Counted from the stretch's first letter, positions 18,964-28,579 are shown. The stretch: 64,000 nucleotides of DNA from Streptomonospora nanhaiensis (GCF_026642255.1 NZ_CP113264.1:7006001-7070000), one strand, 5' to 3'. The notes: generated by a model not told the origin, from the letters alone. Numbers and translations: made by a program.

Positions 18964-21408
18964 TCAGTCGGCGCCCAGCCCCTCGGCCGGGGCTATCCGC
19001 GCCGCCCGCCGGGAGGGGAGCACGGTGGCCGCCGCCGCGATGACCAGGGCGGACACGAGGACGAGTGCCAGCTCCGCCCAGGGAACAGCGACGACGAGGG
19101 GTGCGGTCCCCCCGATGACCGCGTTCACCCCGACCAACCCGTAGGGAATGCCGATCACGAGCCCCAGCAGTGCTCCCAGGACGGCGATGACCGCAGCCTC
19201 CACCGCGAGTGTGCTCCTCAGCCCCCCTCTGGTCAGTCCCAGTGCCCGCAACAGGGCCAGTTCCCGCGTCCTCTCCAGGACGGACAGGCTCAGGGTGTTC
19301 GCCACTCCGAGGCTGGAGATGACCATCGTGACCAGGAGCATCGCCAGCGACAGGTTGACGAGAACGTCGAGGACGTCGGTGAGGCCGGTCCGTTCGGCGA
19401 GGGCTCCGCTCAGCGTGATCGCGGGGTCCGCCCCGGCCACCCGGCTCATCTGCTCGGCAAGGGCGTCGTAGTCGGCCCCGGCGGCGGCCGTGCCCCAGAC
19501 CATGCCCCGCTCGTCACCCGGGGCGACCGCGTCCAGGGCCTCCTCCCGCACCACGGGGCTCGCGGCCCCGGAGGAGGTGGCGAGTTCGGACGCGTACAGC
19601 GTGAAGCGGTGCGCCTCGCCGTCGACGGACAGGTCGACGGTCTCCCCCTGCGCGGCGCCGAGCGCGTTCAGCTGGTCCTCGGACACCAGCATGGCCGGAG
19701 CTCCGGTGCCGTCCGCGGCCAGGTCCTCGGCCCCGACGGCCCGCGCCAGCTCGGGGGAGACCCCCACCAGGGTGGTCTCGCCCAGACCCTCGACGGTCAC
19801 CTGTTCGGTGCGCGGCGTCTCCACCAGCACCAGGTCGTCGATGTCGCGGACCATGTCCACGGTCGCCGCGGGCACCGAGCCGGTGTCCACCCGCGCGCTC
19901 ACGTCCACGGGGAACCGGTCGTCCAGATCACCGTCGATGGTGGCCCGCCCTGTGCTCGCGGCCGTGGCCAGGGCCGCGATCAGCCCGAGCCCGAGCACCA
20001 GGGTGAGGGTGGCCGTGGCCGCCCTGCCCGTGTTGCGCCGGAGGTTGGCCCCCGCCAGCTCGGCGATACCTCCCCGGAGACGCAGCAGGCGGTCGGCCCC
20101 TCCGACGAGACGGGAGATCGCGTAGCGCAGGGCCATGAGCAGGCCGACGGCGCCCACGGAACCGCCTGCGATGGACACGGGCAGGTTCTCGGCGAGCATG
20201 CCGAACACCATCACCGCCGCACCGGTGGCGGCCGCGGCGAGCCCCACCGCGTGGACGGACCGGAAGCGGACCCCGTTCTGGAGCGGAGCCGAACGCAGTG
20301 CCTCGACCGGCGCGGTCCCGGCGGCCTTGCGGGCGGGGAACCACGCGGCGCACACGGTGGTGGCCACACCCGTCAGGAACGCCCCGGCCAGGGCCGGAAC
20401 ACCGACGTGCAGGCCGCCCCCGGTCAGTTCCATCAGCGAAGCGCCCGCGTACCCCGCGCCCACGCCCGCGGCCACACCGATCGCCGAACCGATGGAACCG
20501 ATGATCAGCGCCTCGGCGAGAACCAGGTTGCGCACCTGGGACCTCTCCGCGCCCACCAGCCTGAGGAGCGCGGTGTCGCGGCGCCGCTGGGAGAGCAGGA
20601 TGGTGAACGTGTTGGCGATGACCAGGGCGGCCGCGAGCAGGGCGATGAGGGCGAACACGAGCAGGATGAGTTCCAGCTGCTGGGCGCCGCCCGCGAACCG
20701 GTCCGCCGCCAGCCGGGACTGTTCCTCCGCCGTCATCGGGTGGAGATCGTCGGGCAGGTCGGCTCCCATGCTCTCGACCACCGCCTCCGGAGAAGTCCCG
20801 TCGGCGATGTCGGCCGTGACGCTCAGCGGGCTCTCCCCGGCGAAGAAGCCCTCCGACGTGTAGAACTGGTACTGGACCCCGGTCAGCGGCCGGAATCCGA
20901 TGTCGGCCGCGCCGACGACGGTCATGTCGGTCGTTTCCCCGTCGCCTACGAGAAGGCTCACGGTGTCGCCCACCGCGAGCCCCGCGGAGTCGAGGGTCGG
21001 TGCGTCGGCCACCATCTCGGCGGCGTTCGCGGGCCACTCCCCCTCCGCCAGCTCGAACCACCGGAGTTCGTCCCGGTCGGAGATGCTGTAGAGGTTGGCG
21101 GTGGCGCGGATCTCGTCCGTGACGAGCTGGACGGTGCCCGCGTGGAGGGGGGCCGTGGCCGTGACGTCGGGGTGCTCGGCCACCTGCTCGGGCCATCCGG
21201 CACCGGGATCGGCCGCCTCCGGATCGCGGTCCACGATCACGTCGGCAGCCGACAGCGGGGCCGCGGCGACGATGCGCAGGCCGGCGGACGAGGTCGCGGC
21301 GAACACGGCGGTGGCCGCCAGGAACAGCGTGCCGAGCACGATCGCCGACAGGACCGAGGCGAGCCGGGCGGGGTGGGCGGCGGTCTGCGCCCAGGCGTAG
21401 CCGGGCAT
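18964..21408 (-). CDS. ABC transporter permease, FtsX/MacB-like
   Basis: 814 residues with the layout of a duplicated FtsX permease: an N-terminal helix, a large extracytoplasmic domain (about 40-240), three helices, a central pair of helices, a second extracytoplasmic domain and three final helices ending in PSRRAARIAPAEGLGAD. Such permeases act with MacB-type ATPases in export or in resistance to cell-envelope-active peptides. Start ATG overlaps the ATPase stop by one base (TGATG). Confidence 0.88.
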   Translation of the reverse strand: MPGYAWAQTAAHPARLASVLSAIVLGTLFLAATAVFAATSSAGLRIVAAAPLSAADVIVDRDPEAADPGAGWPEQVAEHPDVTATAPLHAGTVQLVTDEIRATANLYSISDRDELRWFELAEGEWPANAAEMVADAPTLDSAGLAVGDTVSLLVGDGETTDMTVVGAADIGFRPLTGVQYQFYTSEGFFAGESPLSVTADIADGTSPEAVVESMGADLPDDLHPMTAEEQSRLAADRFAGGAQQLELILLVFALIALLAAALVIANTFTILLSQRRRDTALLRLVGAERSQVRNLVLAEALIIGSIGSAIGVAAGVGAGYAGASLMELTGGGLHVGVPALAGAFLTGVATTVCAAWFPARKAAGTAPVEALRSAPLQNGVRFRSVHAVGLAAAATGAAVMVFGMLAENLPVSIAGGSVGAVGLLMALRYAISRLVGGADRLLRLRGGIAELAGANLRRNTGRAATATLTLVLGLGLIAALATAASTGRATIDGDLDDRFPVDVSARVDTGSVPAATVDMVRDIDDLVLVETPRTEQVTVEGLGETTLVGVSPELARAVGAEDLAADGTGAPAMLVSEDQLNALGAAQGETVDLSVDGEAHRFTLYASELATSSGAASPVVREEALDAVAPGDERGMVWGTAAAGADYDALAEQMSRVAGADPAITLSGALAERTGLTDVLDVLVNLSLAMLLVTMVISSLGVANTLSLSVLERTRELALLRALGLTRGGLRSTLAVEAAVIAVLGALLGLVIGIPYGLVGVNAVIGGTAPLVVAVPWAELALVLVSALVIAAAATVLPSRRAARIAPAEGLGAD

Positions 21409-22157
21409 CAGGCCTCCGTCCGGGCCATGGCGGCCAGTACCTCGTCGGTGGTCGGCCGTTCGAGCGTGCCGTGGAGGGCACCGTCGGACAGCAGCAGCAC
21501 CCGGTCGGCGTAGGTGGCGGCGACCGGGTCGTGGGTGACCATGACGATCGTCTGTCCGAGCCGGGTGCCCGCCTCGCGCAGCCGGCCGAGGAGTTCGTGG
21601 CCGGTGGAGACGTCGAGGGCGCCGGTCGGCTCGTCCGCGAAGACCACCGCGGGCCCGGTCAGCAGGGCTCGGGCGATCGCGACGCGCTGCTGCTGGCCTC
21701 CCGACATCTCGGAGGGGCGGTGCCCGAGCCGGTCCCGGATGCGCAGGGAGCCCACGATCTCGTCGAAGAACGCCCGGTCCGGGGTGCGGCCGGAGAGCTT
21801 GAGCGGGAGCAGGATGTTCTGCTCCGCCGTCAGGGCCGGCAGCAGGTTGAACGCCTGGAAGACGAAACCGATGCGCTCGCGCCGGAGCCGGGTCAGCCGC
21901 CGGTCGTCCAGGCCAGCGAGGTCCGTCCCCTCGACCAGCACCCTCCCCGAGGTGGGCGTGTCCAGCCCGGCCAGCAGGTTCATGAGGGTGGATTTTCCGG
22001 AGCCGGAGGGCCCCATGACGGCGACGAACTCGCCGCGGGAGAAACCGAGGCTCACCCCGGCCACCGCGGTCACCGCCGTCTCGCCCCCGCCGAACCTCTT
22101 GACGAGGTCGACCGCTTCGAGAGCGGTGTCATCCACTGTAATGGTCTGCTTGTTCAT
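21408..22157 (-). CDS. ABC transporter ATP-binding protein, MacB/LolD-like
   Basis: 249 residues with Walker A GPSGSGKS, Q-loop, signature MSGGQQQR and Walker B VVFADEPTGALD, and the FQAFNLLP segment typical of MacB/LolD ATPases. First gene of a two-gene operon with the permease. The neighbouring NarL-type two-component system probably senses the same stress. Confidence 0.92.
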   Translation of the reverse strand: MNKQTITVDDTALEAVDLVKRFGGGETAVTAVAGVSLGFSRGEFVAVMGPSGSGKSTLMNLLAGLDTPTSGRVLVEGTDLAGLDDRRLTRLRRERIGFVFQAFNLLPALTAEQNILLPLKLSGRTPDRAFFDEIVGSLRIRDRLGHRPSEMSGGQQQRVAIARALLTGPAVVFADEPTGALDVSTGHELLGRLREAGTRLGQTIVMVTHDPVAATYADRVLLLSDGALHGTLERPTTDEVLAAMARTEA

Positions 22158-22238
22158 GGAGCCTTCCCTCGTCGGACCTTCGGGGTCCCACGCTAGGAAG
22201 ACGCGGTGTCGCGCCGACAGTGCCGACCGACGGGGGCC

Positions 22239-22260
22239 GCCCCCGACGATCGTCGGGGGC
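22239..22260 (-). terminator. Perfect palindrome downstream of the importer operon
   Basis: GCCCCCGACG AT CGTCGGGGGC is self-complementary. It lies 28 nt after the metallo-hydrolase stop and 80 nt upstream of the ABC ATPase start. Confidence 0.65.
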
Positions 22261-22288
22261 GGGCGGGGGCCGGGGCGGGCCGGCCCCC

Positions 22289-23065
22289 TCAGAAGCGGCT
22301 GCCGGGCCTGGCCACGCTCACCTCTCCGGTGAAACCGCGGGCCGCGTGCCTCCTGCCCTCCTCCCACATGCCGGGGTCGGCGAAGTGGGTGAGAACCAGG
22401 TGCCCGGCCCCTGCCTCGGCGGCCAGCTCCCCGGCCATCGCGGCGGTGAGGTGGCCGTGGCCGTTCAGTGCCTGGTCGTCGGCCTCCAGGTAGGTCGCCT
22501 CGCACACGAACAGGTCGGCGCCCCCGGCCGCGCGCACGACGGCCTCGCAGTACCCCGTGTCGGAGGAGAAGGAGACCACCCTGCCGTCGGGGTCCTCGAA
22601 GCGGAGCGCGGCCGAGGGGACGCTGTGGTGGGCCCGGAAGGAGCGGAAGGACGTCCCGGCCGCCTCGTAGCGGGTCGTCCCGTCCATGGCCATCTCCCGG
22701 GGCTCGAAGGACTGGGCGATCGGGCTGTTCATCGTGGGCAGCGTCGGGATGCCGAAGACCGCGTCGAAGGCGGCCAGACGCGGGGCCTCCCCCGCCGGGT
22801 AGTACAGGGGGATGCGCGGCAGGACCTCGGGGAAGGTCCACCGGTAGGCCCAGGCCATGAGGTCCAGGCTGTGGTCGGCGTGCAGGTGCGTCACCACGAT
22901 CCCGCGCAACCGGTCGAGCCCGTAGCGCGCGCAGTAGGCCAGCAGGGACCCCGGACCGGCGTCGACCAGCAGGACGCCGTCGCCGGTGTGCAGCAGGTAG
23001 CAGGAGGCGGGGCCCTCCGCAGTGGGCGCCGTGGCGTTGGATCCGAGGATTTCGAGTTCGAGCAC
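22289..23065 (-). CDS. MBL-fold metallo-hydrolase, RNase Z-like
   Basis: 258 residues with the metal-binding HLHADHSLD motif, a downstream GxGHLT segment and LVLTHFADPG. The fold is that of RNase Z/arylsulfatase-type or phosphodiesterase metallo-beta-lactamases. It is the last gene of the ABC importer operon, 31 nt behind the ATPase gene, so it may process the imported compound, for example as a phosphodiesterase. Starts at GTG. Confidence 0.75.
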   Translation of the reverse strand: MLELEILGSNATAPTAEGPASCYLLHTGDGVLLVDAGPGSLLAYCARYGLDRLRGIVVTHLHADHSLDLMAWAYRWTFPEVLPRIPLYYPAGEAPRLAAFDAVFGIPTLPTMNSPIAQSFEPREMAMDGTTRYEAAGTSFRSFRAHHSVPSAALRFEDPDGRVVSFSSDTGYCEAVVRAAGGADLFVCEATYLEADDQALNGHGHLTAAMAGELAAEAGAGHLVLTHFADPGMWEEGRRHAARGFTGEVSVARPGSRF

Positions 23066-23096
23066 GGTTGCTCCTTCGTACGGTGGCCTGGCGGTC

Positions 23097-24173
23097 TCAG
23101 GGGGCGGGAACGAGCAGGGTGGCGCGGCCGGGGACGACCGCCAGCGACACGGAGCGGCCGATCCGGGCGTCGGGCGGGACCCGGACCCCGAACACGTGGC
23201 CGTGCGCGTCGACCGTGAGGCGGACGGCGTCGCCGACGAACTCGGCGTGCACCACCCGCGCGGTCACCGCGGCCCCGTCGTCGCGGTCGGTGACGGTGAG
23301 GCTGTCGTCGCGCAGGAGGAGGCGTGTGCGGCCGTGGCCGGTCGGTCCCGTCCCCAGGTCCTCCGCCGGGATCCTCCACCGCCCGTCGAGCACCGCGGCC
23401 CCGTCCGGGGAGCGCTCCGCCTCCAGCAGGACCGCGCCGGCCAGGAAGTCCGCGACGAAGGCGTCGGCGGGGTCCTCCCAGAGTTCTCGGGGGGTCCCGA
23501 ACTGCACCAGGGTCCCCTCGCGCATCAGGGCGATCCGCGTCCCCAGGGAGAGGGCCTCGCGCTGGTCGTGCGTGACGATCAGCGTGGCGCACCCCGAGGA
23601 GGAGAGCATGGCGGACAGCTCCCTGCGCAGGCCGCCCCGCAGCTGGGGGTCCAGGGCCGCCAGGGGCTCGTCCAGGAGGAGGACGTCCGGTTCGACGGCC
23701 AGGGCCCGGGCCAGCGCCACGCGCTGGCGCTGGCCGCCGGACAGCTGGCCGGGCCGGCGTCCCGCCAGCTCGGTGAGCCGGGTCAGCTCCAGCATCTCGG
23801 CGACCCGTCGGCGCCTGCGGTCCGCCGGGAGCCGTCGGGCGCGCAGGCCGTAGGCGATGTTGCCCGCCACGCTCATGTGCGGGAACACCGCGTAGTCCTG
23901 CGGGACCAGGCCCACGCCCCGGCGGGCCGGGTCCAGGTGCGTGATGTCGCGCCCGCCCAGGCCGATGGCTCCCCCCGCGACCGGGGTGAGCCCCGCCACC
24001 GCGCGCAGGGTGCTGCTCTTGCCGCAGCCGGAGGGGCCGACGACGGCCACGGTCTCGTCGGGCCGCACCTGCACGGACACCCCGCGCACGGCCTCGGTGT
24101 CGCCGTAGCGGATGGTCAGGTCGGACACGGTGAGACCGGGCGCCCCGGTCTCGGGTTCACGGAGATCGGTCAC
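23097..24173 (-). CDS. ABC importer ATP-binding protein, Fe3+/spermidine/phosphonate type
   Basis: 358 residues: Walker A GPSGCGKSS, signature LSGGQRQRVALARAL, Walker B VLLLDEPLAALDP, and a C-terminal TOBE-like domain (about 270-358). GTG start overlaps the preceding permease stop (GTGA). It energises the two permeases upstream in the operon. Confidence 0.9.
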   Translation of the reverse strand: MTDLREPETGAPGLTVSDLTIRYGDTEAVRGVSVQVRPDETVAVVGPSGCGKSSTLRAVAGLTPVAGGAIGLGGRDITHLDPARRGVGLVPQDYAVFPHMSVAGNIAYGLRARRLPADRRRRRVAEMLELTRLTELAGRRPGQLSGGQRQRVALARALAVEPDVLLLDEPLAALDPQLRGGLRRELSAMLSSSGCATLIVTHDQREALSLGTRIALMREGTLVQFGTPRELWEDPADAFVADFLAGAVLLEAERSPDGAAVLDGRWRIPAEDLGTGPTGHGRTRLLLRDDSLTVTDRDDGAAVTARVVHAEFVGDAVRLTVDAHGHVFGVRVPPDARIGRSVSLAVVPGRATLLVPAP

Positions 24174-24931
24174 GGAGTGCTCCTCAGGGCGCGCCGCCGG
24201 GCCAGCACGATGGCCGTCAGCACCGGGGCGACGAAGGCGATGAAGATGATCGACTGCGCGGACGCGGGTTCGAGCCTCTGTGTGGAGTAGGAGTCGAACA
24301 GGGCGAACGGCACGGTGGGCGTGGCGGGCGGGTTGACGAAGAAGGAGATGTTGAACTCGCCGAAGGAGAGGGCGAACACCATCGTCACCGCCTGGGTGAG
24401 GGCGGTGAGGCAGCCGGGAACGGTGACCGTGGCCAGGACCCTGGCCGAACCGGCCCCCAGGCTGCGCGCCACCCCTTCGTGGAGGCGCAGTTCCTCGTCC
24501 GCCAGCGCGGGGACCAGGGCGGCCAGGGTGAAGGGCAGCGTGAACACCACGTGTCCCATGACCAGCAGCAGCCCGCTGGGGCGCAGTGCCGCGTAGGCGC
24601 TCACCAGGGCGACGCTCAGCGCGATGCCCGGCACGGCCAGGGGGACGTTGACGAGGTATCCCGTCAGCCGGGTCAGCGGCGAGGGGTGGCGGGCCACCCA
24701 CCAGGCCAGGGGTCCGGAGAGGACGAGGTTGACCGCCACCACCAGCGCCGCCACGGCGAGGCTGCGGACGATGACGGGGGCGAGCGGGGGCCAGGCGTGG
24801 GCGAACCAGTCGAGCGTGAACCCTCCGCCCCAGGGCCCCTGCGAGAAGTCGACGCTGGTGGCGACCACCAGGGTCGCCAGGATCGGGATGAGGACGAAGG
24901 CGCAGACGGCCCGGGTGACGGCGCGGTTCAC
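24170..24931 (-). CDS. ABC importer permease 2
   Basis: 253 residues, six predicted transmembrane helices, with the EAA-type loop near EGVARSLGAGSARVLATVTVPG. Homologous layout to the FbpB/ThiP/PhnV half-permeases. GTG start overlaps the first permease stop. Confidence 0.88.
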   Translation of the reverse strand: MNRAVTRAVCAFVLIPILATLVVATSVDFSQGPWGGGFTLDWFAHAWPPLAPVIVRSLAVAALVVAVNLVLSGPLAWWVARHPSPLTRLTGYLVNVPLAVPGIALSVALVSAYAALRPSGLLLVMGHVVFTLPFTLAALVPALADEELRLHEGVARSLGAGSARVLATVTVPGCLTALTQAVTMVFALSFGEFNISFFVNPPATPTVPFALFDSYSTQRLEPASAQSIIFIAFVAPVLTAIVLARRRALRSTP

Positions 24932-25785
24932 GAGGCCACCGCCCGACCGACCAGGCGCCCCAGGCCGCGTCCGAGGACCAGCGCCGCGACGGCCATGGCC
25001 GCCAGCAGCACCGCCAGGGTGGAGGAGGCGGCCAGACGGTAGCCGGTGGTCAGTGCGTTGGCCACGTCGAGCGGGAGCAGGCGGATGCCCTCGGAGAGCG
25101 TGGCGACCGTGCCGTACCCGCCCAGGGCGATCGCCGCCGCGGTGCCCCCGGTCTCGATGAGCGCGGGAAGCAGCAGGGGCAGGGTGACCGTGGCCAGTAC
25201 ACGCGCCTTGGAGGCGCCCAGGGTGCGGGCGCTCTCGGTGAGCGAGTGCGGCAGCCCGGCCGCGGCGGCGCGCAGCGGCCCCAGGACGCGGGGCAGCGAG
25301 AAGTAGACGTAGGCGACGAGGAGGCCGGGCAGGGTGTAGGCCAGGCCGGCGAACCCCTCCCACAGCGGTGCGAGCAGCCCGGTCCTGCCGTTGAGCACGA
25401 TCGCGAAGAACCCGATGATGATGCCGGGGAGGGCGATCGGCAGGGTGAGCAGGGCGTCGGTGGAGGCGCCTCCGGCCCCGGCGCGGTCCTGCCGTGCCTG
25501 GTGCAGCACGACGGGGACGGCGATCACGAGCGTGGCCAGGACGGCCACCCCGGCGACCAGCGCCGACGCGGCCAGGGACTCGCGGACGGACGCCGAGGCC
25601 AGGGCGTCGGCGTAGTGCTCCAGGGTGGGTCCCCCGTCGGCCGGGGCGCTGCCCAGGCCGAGGGAGTTGCCCACCAGCACCGCGACCGGGTAGGCGCTGA
25701 ACAGGCCGATGACCGCGAGGGCCGGGAGCGCGGCGGTCCACGGGGGCGGCGTGCGAAGGCGCACGCGCGCGGTGCCGGGGGCCAC
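24928..25785 (-). CDS. ABC importer permease 1
   Basis: 285 residues, six helices, EAA-type loop ESARTLGASKARVLATVTLPLLLPAL. GTG start overlaps the TAG of the binding-protein gene by one base. It forms the membrane channel together with permease 2. Confidence 0.88.
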   Translation of the reverse strand: MAPGTARVRLRTPPPWTAALPALAVIGLFSAYPVAVLVGNSLGLGSAPADGGPTLEHYADALASASVRESLAASALVAGVAVLATLVIAVPVVLHQARQDRAGAGGASTDALLTLPIALPGIIIGFFAIVLNGRTGLLAPLWEGFAGLAYTLPGLLVAYVYFSLPRVLGPLRAAAAGLPHSLTESARTLGASKARVLATVTLPLLLPALIETGGTAAAIALGGYGTVATLSEGIRLLPLDVANALTTGYRLAASSTLAVLLAAMAVAALVLGRGLGRLVGRAVAS

Positions 25786-26831
25786 TAGAAGCCGACCTCG
25801 CTCTGGTACATGTCGATGAACTCCTGCTGCCGCTCGCCCTGTTCGAGGTAGTCGATGGTGATCGCGCGCTCGTAGTCGGCCTCGGGCAGGACCTTGTCCT
25901 CGAGCTCCTCCGGCATCCCGCCGACCACCGGGCGCATGTACCCGTCCGCGAAGAGGCCCTGGCCCCGCTCGGAGAAGTAGAAGTCCAGGAGCTCCCTGCC
26001 GTTCTCGGCGTTGGGGGCGCCCTCGACCAGGCCGACGATGTAGGGGATCTGCAGCGACCCCTCCTCGGGGATGACGACGCTGACGTTCGCGCCCTCGTCC
26101 CGGAGCTTGTAGCCGTTGAAGTCGGTGTCGATGAGGATGGGGATCTCGCCCTGGGCGACCTTGGCGGTGGCGGTCTGGGCCGAGGTGGAGGCGCCGTTGT
26201 CCTTCAGCTCGGCCAGGTAGTCCAGGCCCGGCCCCCAGTCGGACAGGTCGCCGCCGAGCGCGTGGTTGACCGCCGTCGCGGCGGAGTAGCCCACGGCCGC
26301 CTGGGTGGGGTCGAGGTAGCCGACCTTGCCCTCGTAGGCGGGGTCGAGGAGGTCCTCCCAGCCTTCCGGCACGGGCGCGCCGTCCAGGTGGTCCTCGTTG
26401 ACGATGAAGGCGATCGTGCCGGTGTGGACGGCCGTCCAGTTCCCGTCGGGGTCGCGCAGGTCCTCGGGGACCTCCTCCGCCCCCTCCGGCACGTGGGCCT
26501 GGAGGACGCCGGCCTCCACGAGCTGTCCGGCGAAGGCGATCCCGGTGTAGGCGACGTCGGCCACGGGAGCCCCCTTCTCCGCCTGGAGCGCGGCCAGGGC
26601 CTGCCCGGAGTTCTTCGGGTCGTTGGGGGCCTGGATCCCGGTCTCCTCGGTGAAGGCGGCCAGGACCTCGCCGTAGTTCCCCCACTCGGCGGGAGAGTTG
26701 TAGGTGATGACGGTGCCGCCGTCGCCGGTGGCCGAGGCCGGGGGGAGGTCGGCGTTGCCGCAGGCGGTCAGGGCGAGGACGGCGGTGATCGCGGCCGCAC
26801 TCAGGACGCCGCGGCCGTGGGCGAGGGTCAT
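25785..26831 (-). CDS. ABC importer substrate-binding lipoprotein
   Basis: 348 residues with a signal peptide and lipobox LTAC (about residue 24). The mature protein is a type-II periplasmic-binding fold of the iron/thiamine/2-aminoethylphosphonate group (VITYNSPAEWGNYGEVLAAFTEETGI; AVGYSAATAVNHALGG). Substrate is not identifiable by eye; a phosphonate or phosphodiester is one option given the MBL hydrolase. First gene of a five-gene operon and likely LacI-controlled. Confidence 0.85.
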   Translation of the reverse strand: MTLAHGRGVLSAAAITAVLALTACGNADLPPASATGDGGTVITYNSPAEWGNYGEVLAAFTEETGIQAPNDPKNSGQALAALQAEKGAPVADVAYTGIAFAGQLVEAGVLQAHVPEGAEEVPEDLRDPDGNWTAVHTGTIAFIVNEDHLDGAPVPEGWEDLLDPAYEGKVGYLDPTQAAVGYSAATAVNHALGGDLSDWGPGLDYLAELKDNGASTSAQTATAKVAQGEIPILIDTDFNGYKLRDEGANVSVVIPEEGSLQIPYIVGLVEGAPNAENGRELLDFYFSERGQGLFADGYMRPVVGGMPEELEDKVLPEADYERAITIDYLEQGERQQEFIDMYQSEVGF

Positions 26832-26885
26832 GGGGATCTCCGTGGTCGGCGCGGCGCCCGTCGGACACCGCTGTTCCGGATCGTG

Positions 26886-26903
26886 TGATTAAACGATTAA
26901 TCA
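26886..26903. promoter_or_regulatory. LacI-family operator
   Basis: TGATTAAACGATTAATCA: two 9-bp half sites (8 of 9 symmetric) around a central CG, the hallmark of LacI/GalR operators. It is strikingly AT-rich for this genome. It lies 55 nt upstream of the binding-protein start and between it and the divergent lacI gene. Confidence 0.8.
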
Positions 26904-27049
26904 GCACTGTGACCTGCCATGACGCAAACGGTGTCCACGGCTTGAACTCCCGAGGAACAGCGCTCGGCGCTACCAGGCCCGCGCCGGTTCCGGTCCCTGC
27001 GGGCACACGGTACTTTTCGAGTCCACGGCCGCCGTCCCCGAGGAGTGCC

Positions 27050-28060
27050 ATGCCCGAACCGACCAAGCGCGCGACCCTGCGGGACGTCGCGGCCGGGGCG
27101 GGCGTCTCGGTCGCCCAGGCCAGCTTCGCCCTCAACGGCACCGGCCGCGTGGCCCCGGCGACCGCGGAGCGGGTCCGCCGCGTCGCCGCGGAACTGGACT
27201 ACCAGCCCGACGGCCGGGCCCGGGCGCTGCGCACCGGACGGCGCTCCGCCTACGGCGTGGTGATCCGGAACATGCGCAACCCCTTCTTCCTGGACGTGCT
27301 GCGCGGCATGGAGACCGTCGCGCACCGCAAGGGGGCGCTCCTGCTGATCATGAGCTCGGACTACGACCAGGAGCGGGAGGGAGCCGCGCTGCGCAGGCTC
27401 GCCGCCGAGGCGGTCGCCGGGATCGCCATCGCCCCCATCGGCCGGCGCGGCCGCCTCCTGGAGTGGATGGACCGCCACACCCATATCCCGGTGGTGGCCT
27501 TCAACTGCACACCGGAGCCCGACCGCGAGGGGGCCGCGAGCCGCCTGTCCACGGTCGGCCCCGACGACGACGCCGCCGTCTCCCTGGCCGTGGCGCACCT
27601 GGCGGAGCGCGGGCACCGCGAGGCCGCGCTGCTGACGGCGCCCGAGGCCCTGGCCGCCGACTGGGGACGCGAGGAGTCCTTCCTGCGCCGCTGCGCGGAG
27701 CACGGGATGGCCGGAGACGTGGTGCGCGGCCCGCTGGACCACGAGGCGGTGGCCCGCAGGTCGTCGGAGATGATGGCGCGTCCGGGTCACCGCGCCCTCG
27801 TCGTCAACTCCGACCACCTGAGCGCCGCCGTCTACGACGCCGCCCGCTCCCGGGGCCTGCGCGTGGGCCGGGACGTCAGCGTCGTGGGCCACGACGACCT
27901 GCCCACCTCCGCCCTGCTGGACCCGGGCCTGACCACGATCGCCGTGGAGCGCGAGGCCCTGGGGGAGCAGATCATGGACCTGCTCGTGGAGGGCCCCGGC
28001 ACCGCCGTGCGGCTGCCCGTGCGCCTGGTGGAGCGGGGGTCGGTCGCGCTCCTGGCATGA
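27050..28060 (+). CDS. LacI-family transcriptional regulator
   Basis: 336 residues. HTH at about 8-30 (TLRDVAAGAGVSVAQASFALNG), hinge with LDYQPDGRARALRTGR, then a ribose-binding-protein-like ligand domain ending in the typical GHDDLPTSALLDPGLTTI. ATG 27050 follows AGGAG. Divergent from the ABC importer operon; the operator at 26886 is its probable site, giving substrate-induced expression. Confidence 0.92.
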   Translation: MPEPTKRATLRDVAAGAGVSVAQASFALNGTGRVAPATAERVRRVAAELDYQPDGRARALRTGRRSAYGVVIRNMRNPFFLDVLRGMETVAHRKGALLLIMSSDYDQEREGAALRRLAAEAVAGIAIAPIGRRGRLLEWMDRHTHIPVVAFNCTPEPDREGAASRLSTVGPDDDAAVSLAVAHLAERGHREAALLTAPEALAADWGREESFLRRCAEHGMAGDVVRGPLDHEAVARRSSEMMARPGHRALVVNSDHLSAAVYDAARSRGLRVGRDVSVVGHDDLPTSALLDPGLTTIAVEREALGEQIMDLLVEGPGTAVRLPVRLVERGSVALLA

Positions 28061-28272
28061 GGCGGCCGGGGGCGGCTGCGCGCGGCGGCGGGGGGAGCGG
28101 TGCCCGGAGTCGAGGAGCGGCGCCCGGGGGGGACGGCGCGGGCTCCCCGGCGTGGAGCCGGAGCAGCGTGGGCGCGGTGTGGGCCGTCTCCACCGTTCGG
28201 CTGATCCCCTGAGACGGGGTGAGACCGCATGCCACGGCGTGCAACTGAGACCAAGACTGAGACCGGGCACGC

Positions 28273-28308
28273 ACGAGGGGCCCCGCGCCGAAGCGCGGGA
28301 CCCCTCGT
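28273..28308 (-). terminator. Terminator of tRNA-Ser
   Basis: 8-bp plus 7-bp stem (ACGAGGGG...CCCCTCGT, CCCGCGC/GCGCGGG, one mismatch) with a CGAA tetraloop, immediately downstream of the tRNA on the minus strand. Confidence 0.8.
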
Positions 28309-28314
28309 GATCTG

Positions 28315-28403
28315 CGGAGGATCGGGGATTTGAACCCCGGAAGGCGTTGCCACCTAACCGCATTAGCAGTGCGGCGCCATAGACCTGACTAGGCGAATCC
28401 TCC
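28315..28403 (-). tRNA. tRNA-Ser(GCT)
   Basis: 89-nt class II tRNA. The 7-bp acceptor stem GGAGGAT/ATCCTCC, the anticodon stem-loop CCGCA-CTGCTAA-TGCGG with anticodon GCT (reads AGC/AGT), a long variable arm and the T-loop GGGTTCAAATCCC are all present. CCA is not encoded. No integrase or duplicated 3' end is seen, so there is no sign of use as an attachment site here. Confidence 0.97.
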
Positions 28404-28579
28404 TGGCTGTGACAAGACTACAGACACCACGGACCGTTGCGCAAAACGAGGGCCCGGATCGCGGCACGGGGGCGCGCCGCACGCGGGTGGAGCGGCGGAA
28501 CGGAAGGCGCGCCCCCGGTCCGCCGCTCCCGTGCGGGACCACCGCGCGACGGCCGCGGCACCCCGGCACCGTGTTCCGC

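Noticed and set aside
28315..28403. tRNA-Ser as an integration site for a mobile element
   Set aside because: No integrase, no duplicated tRNA 3' end and no change in gene style on either side.
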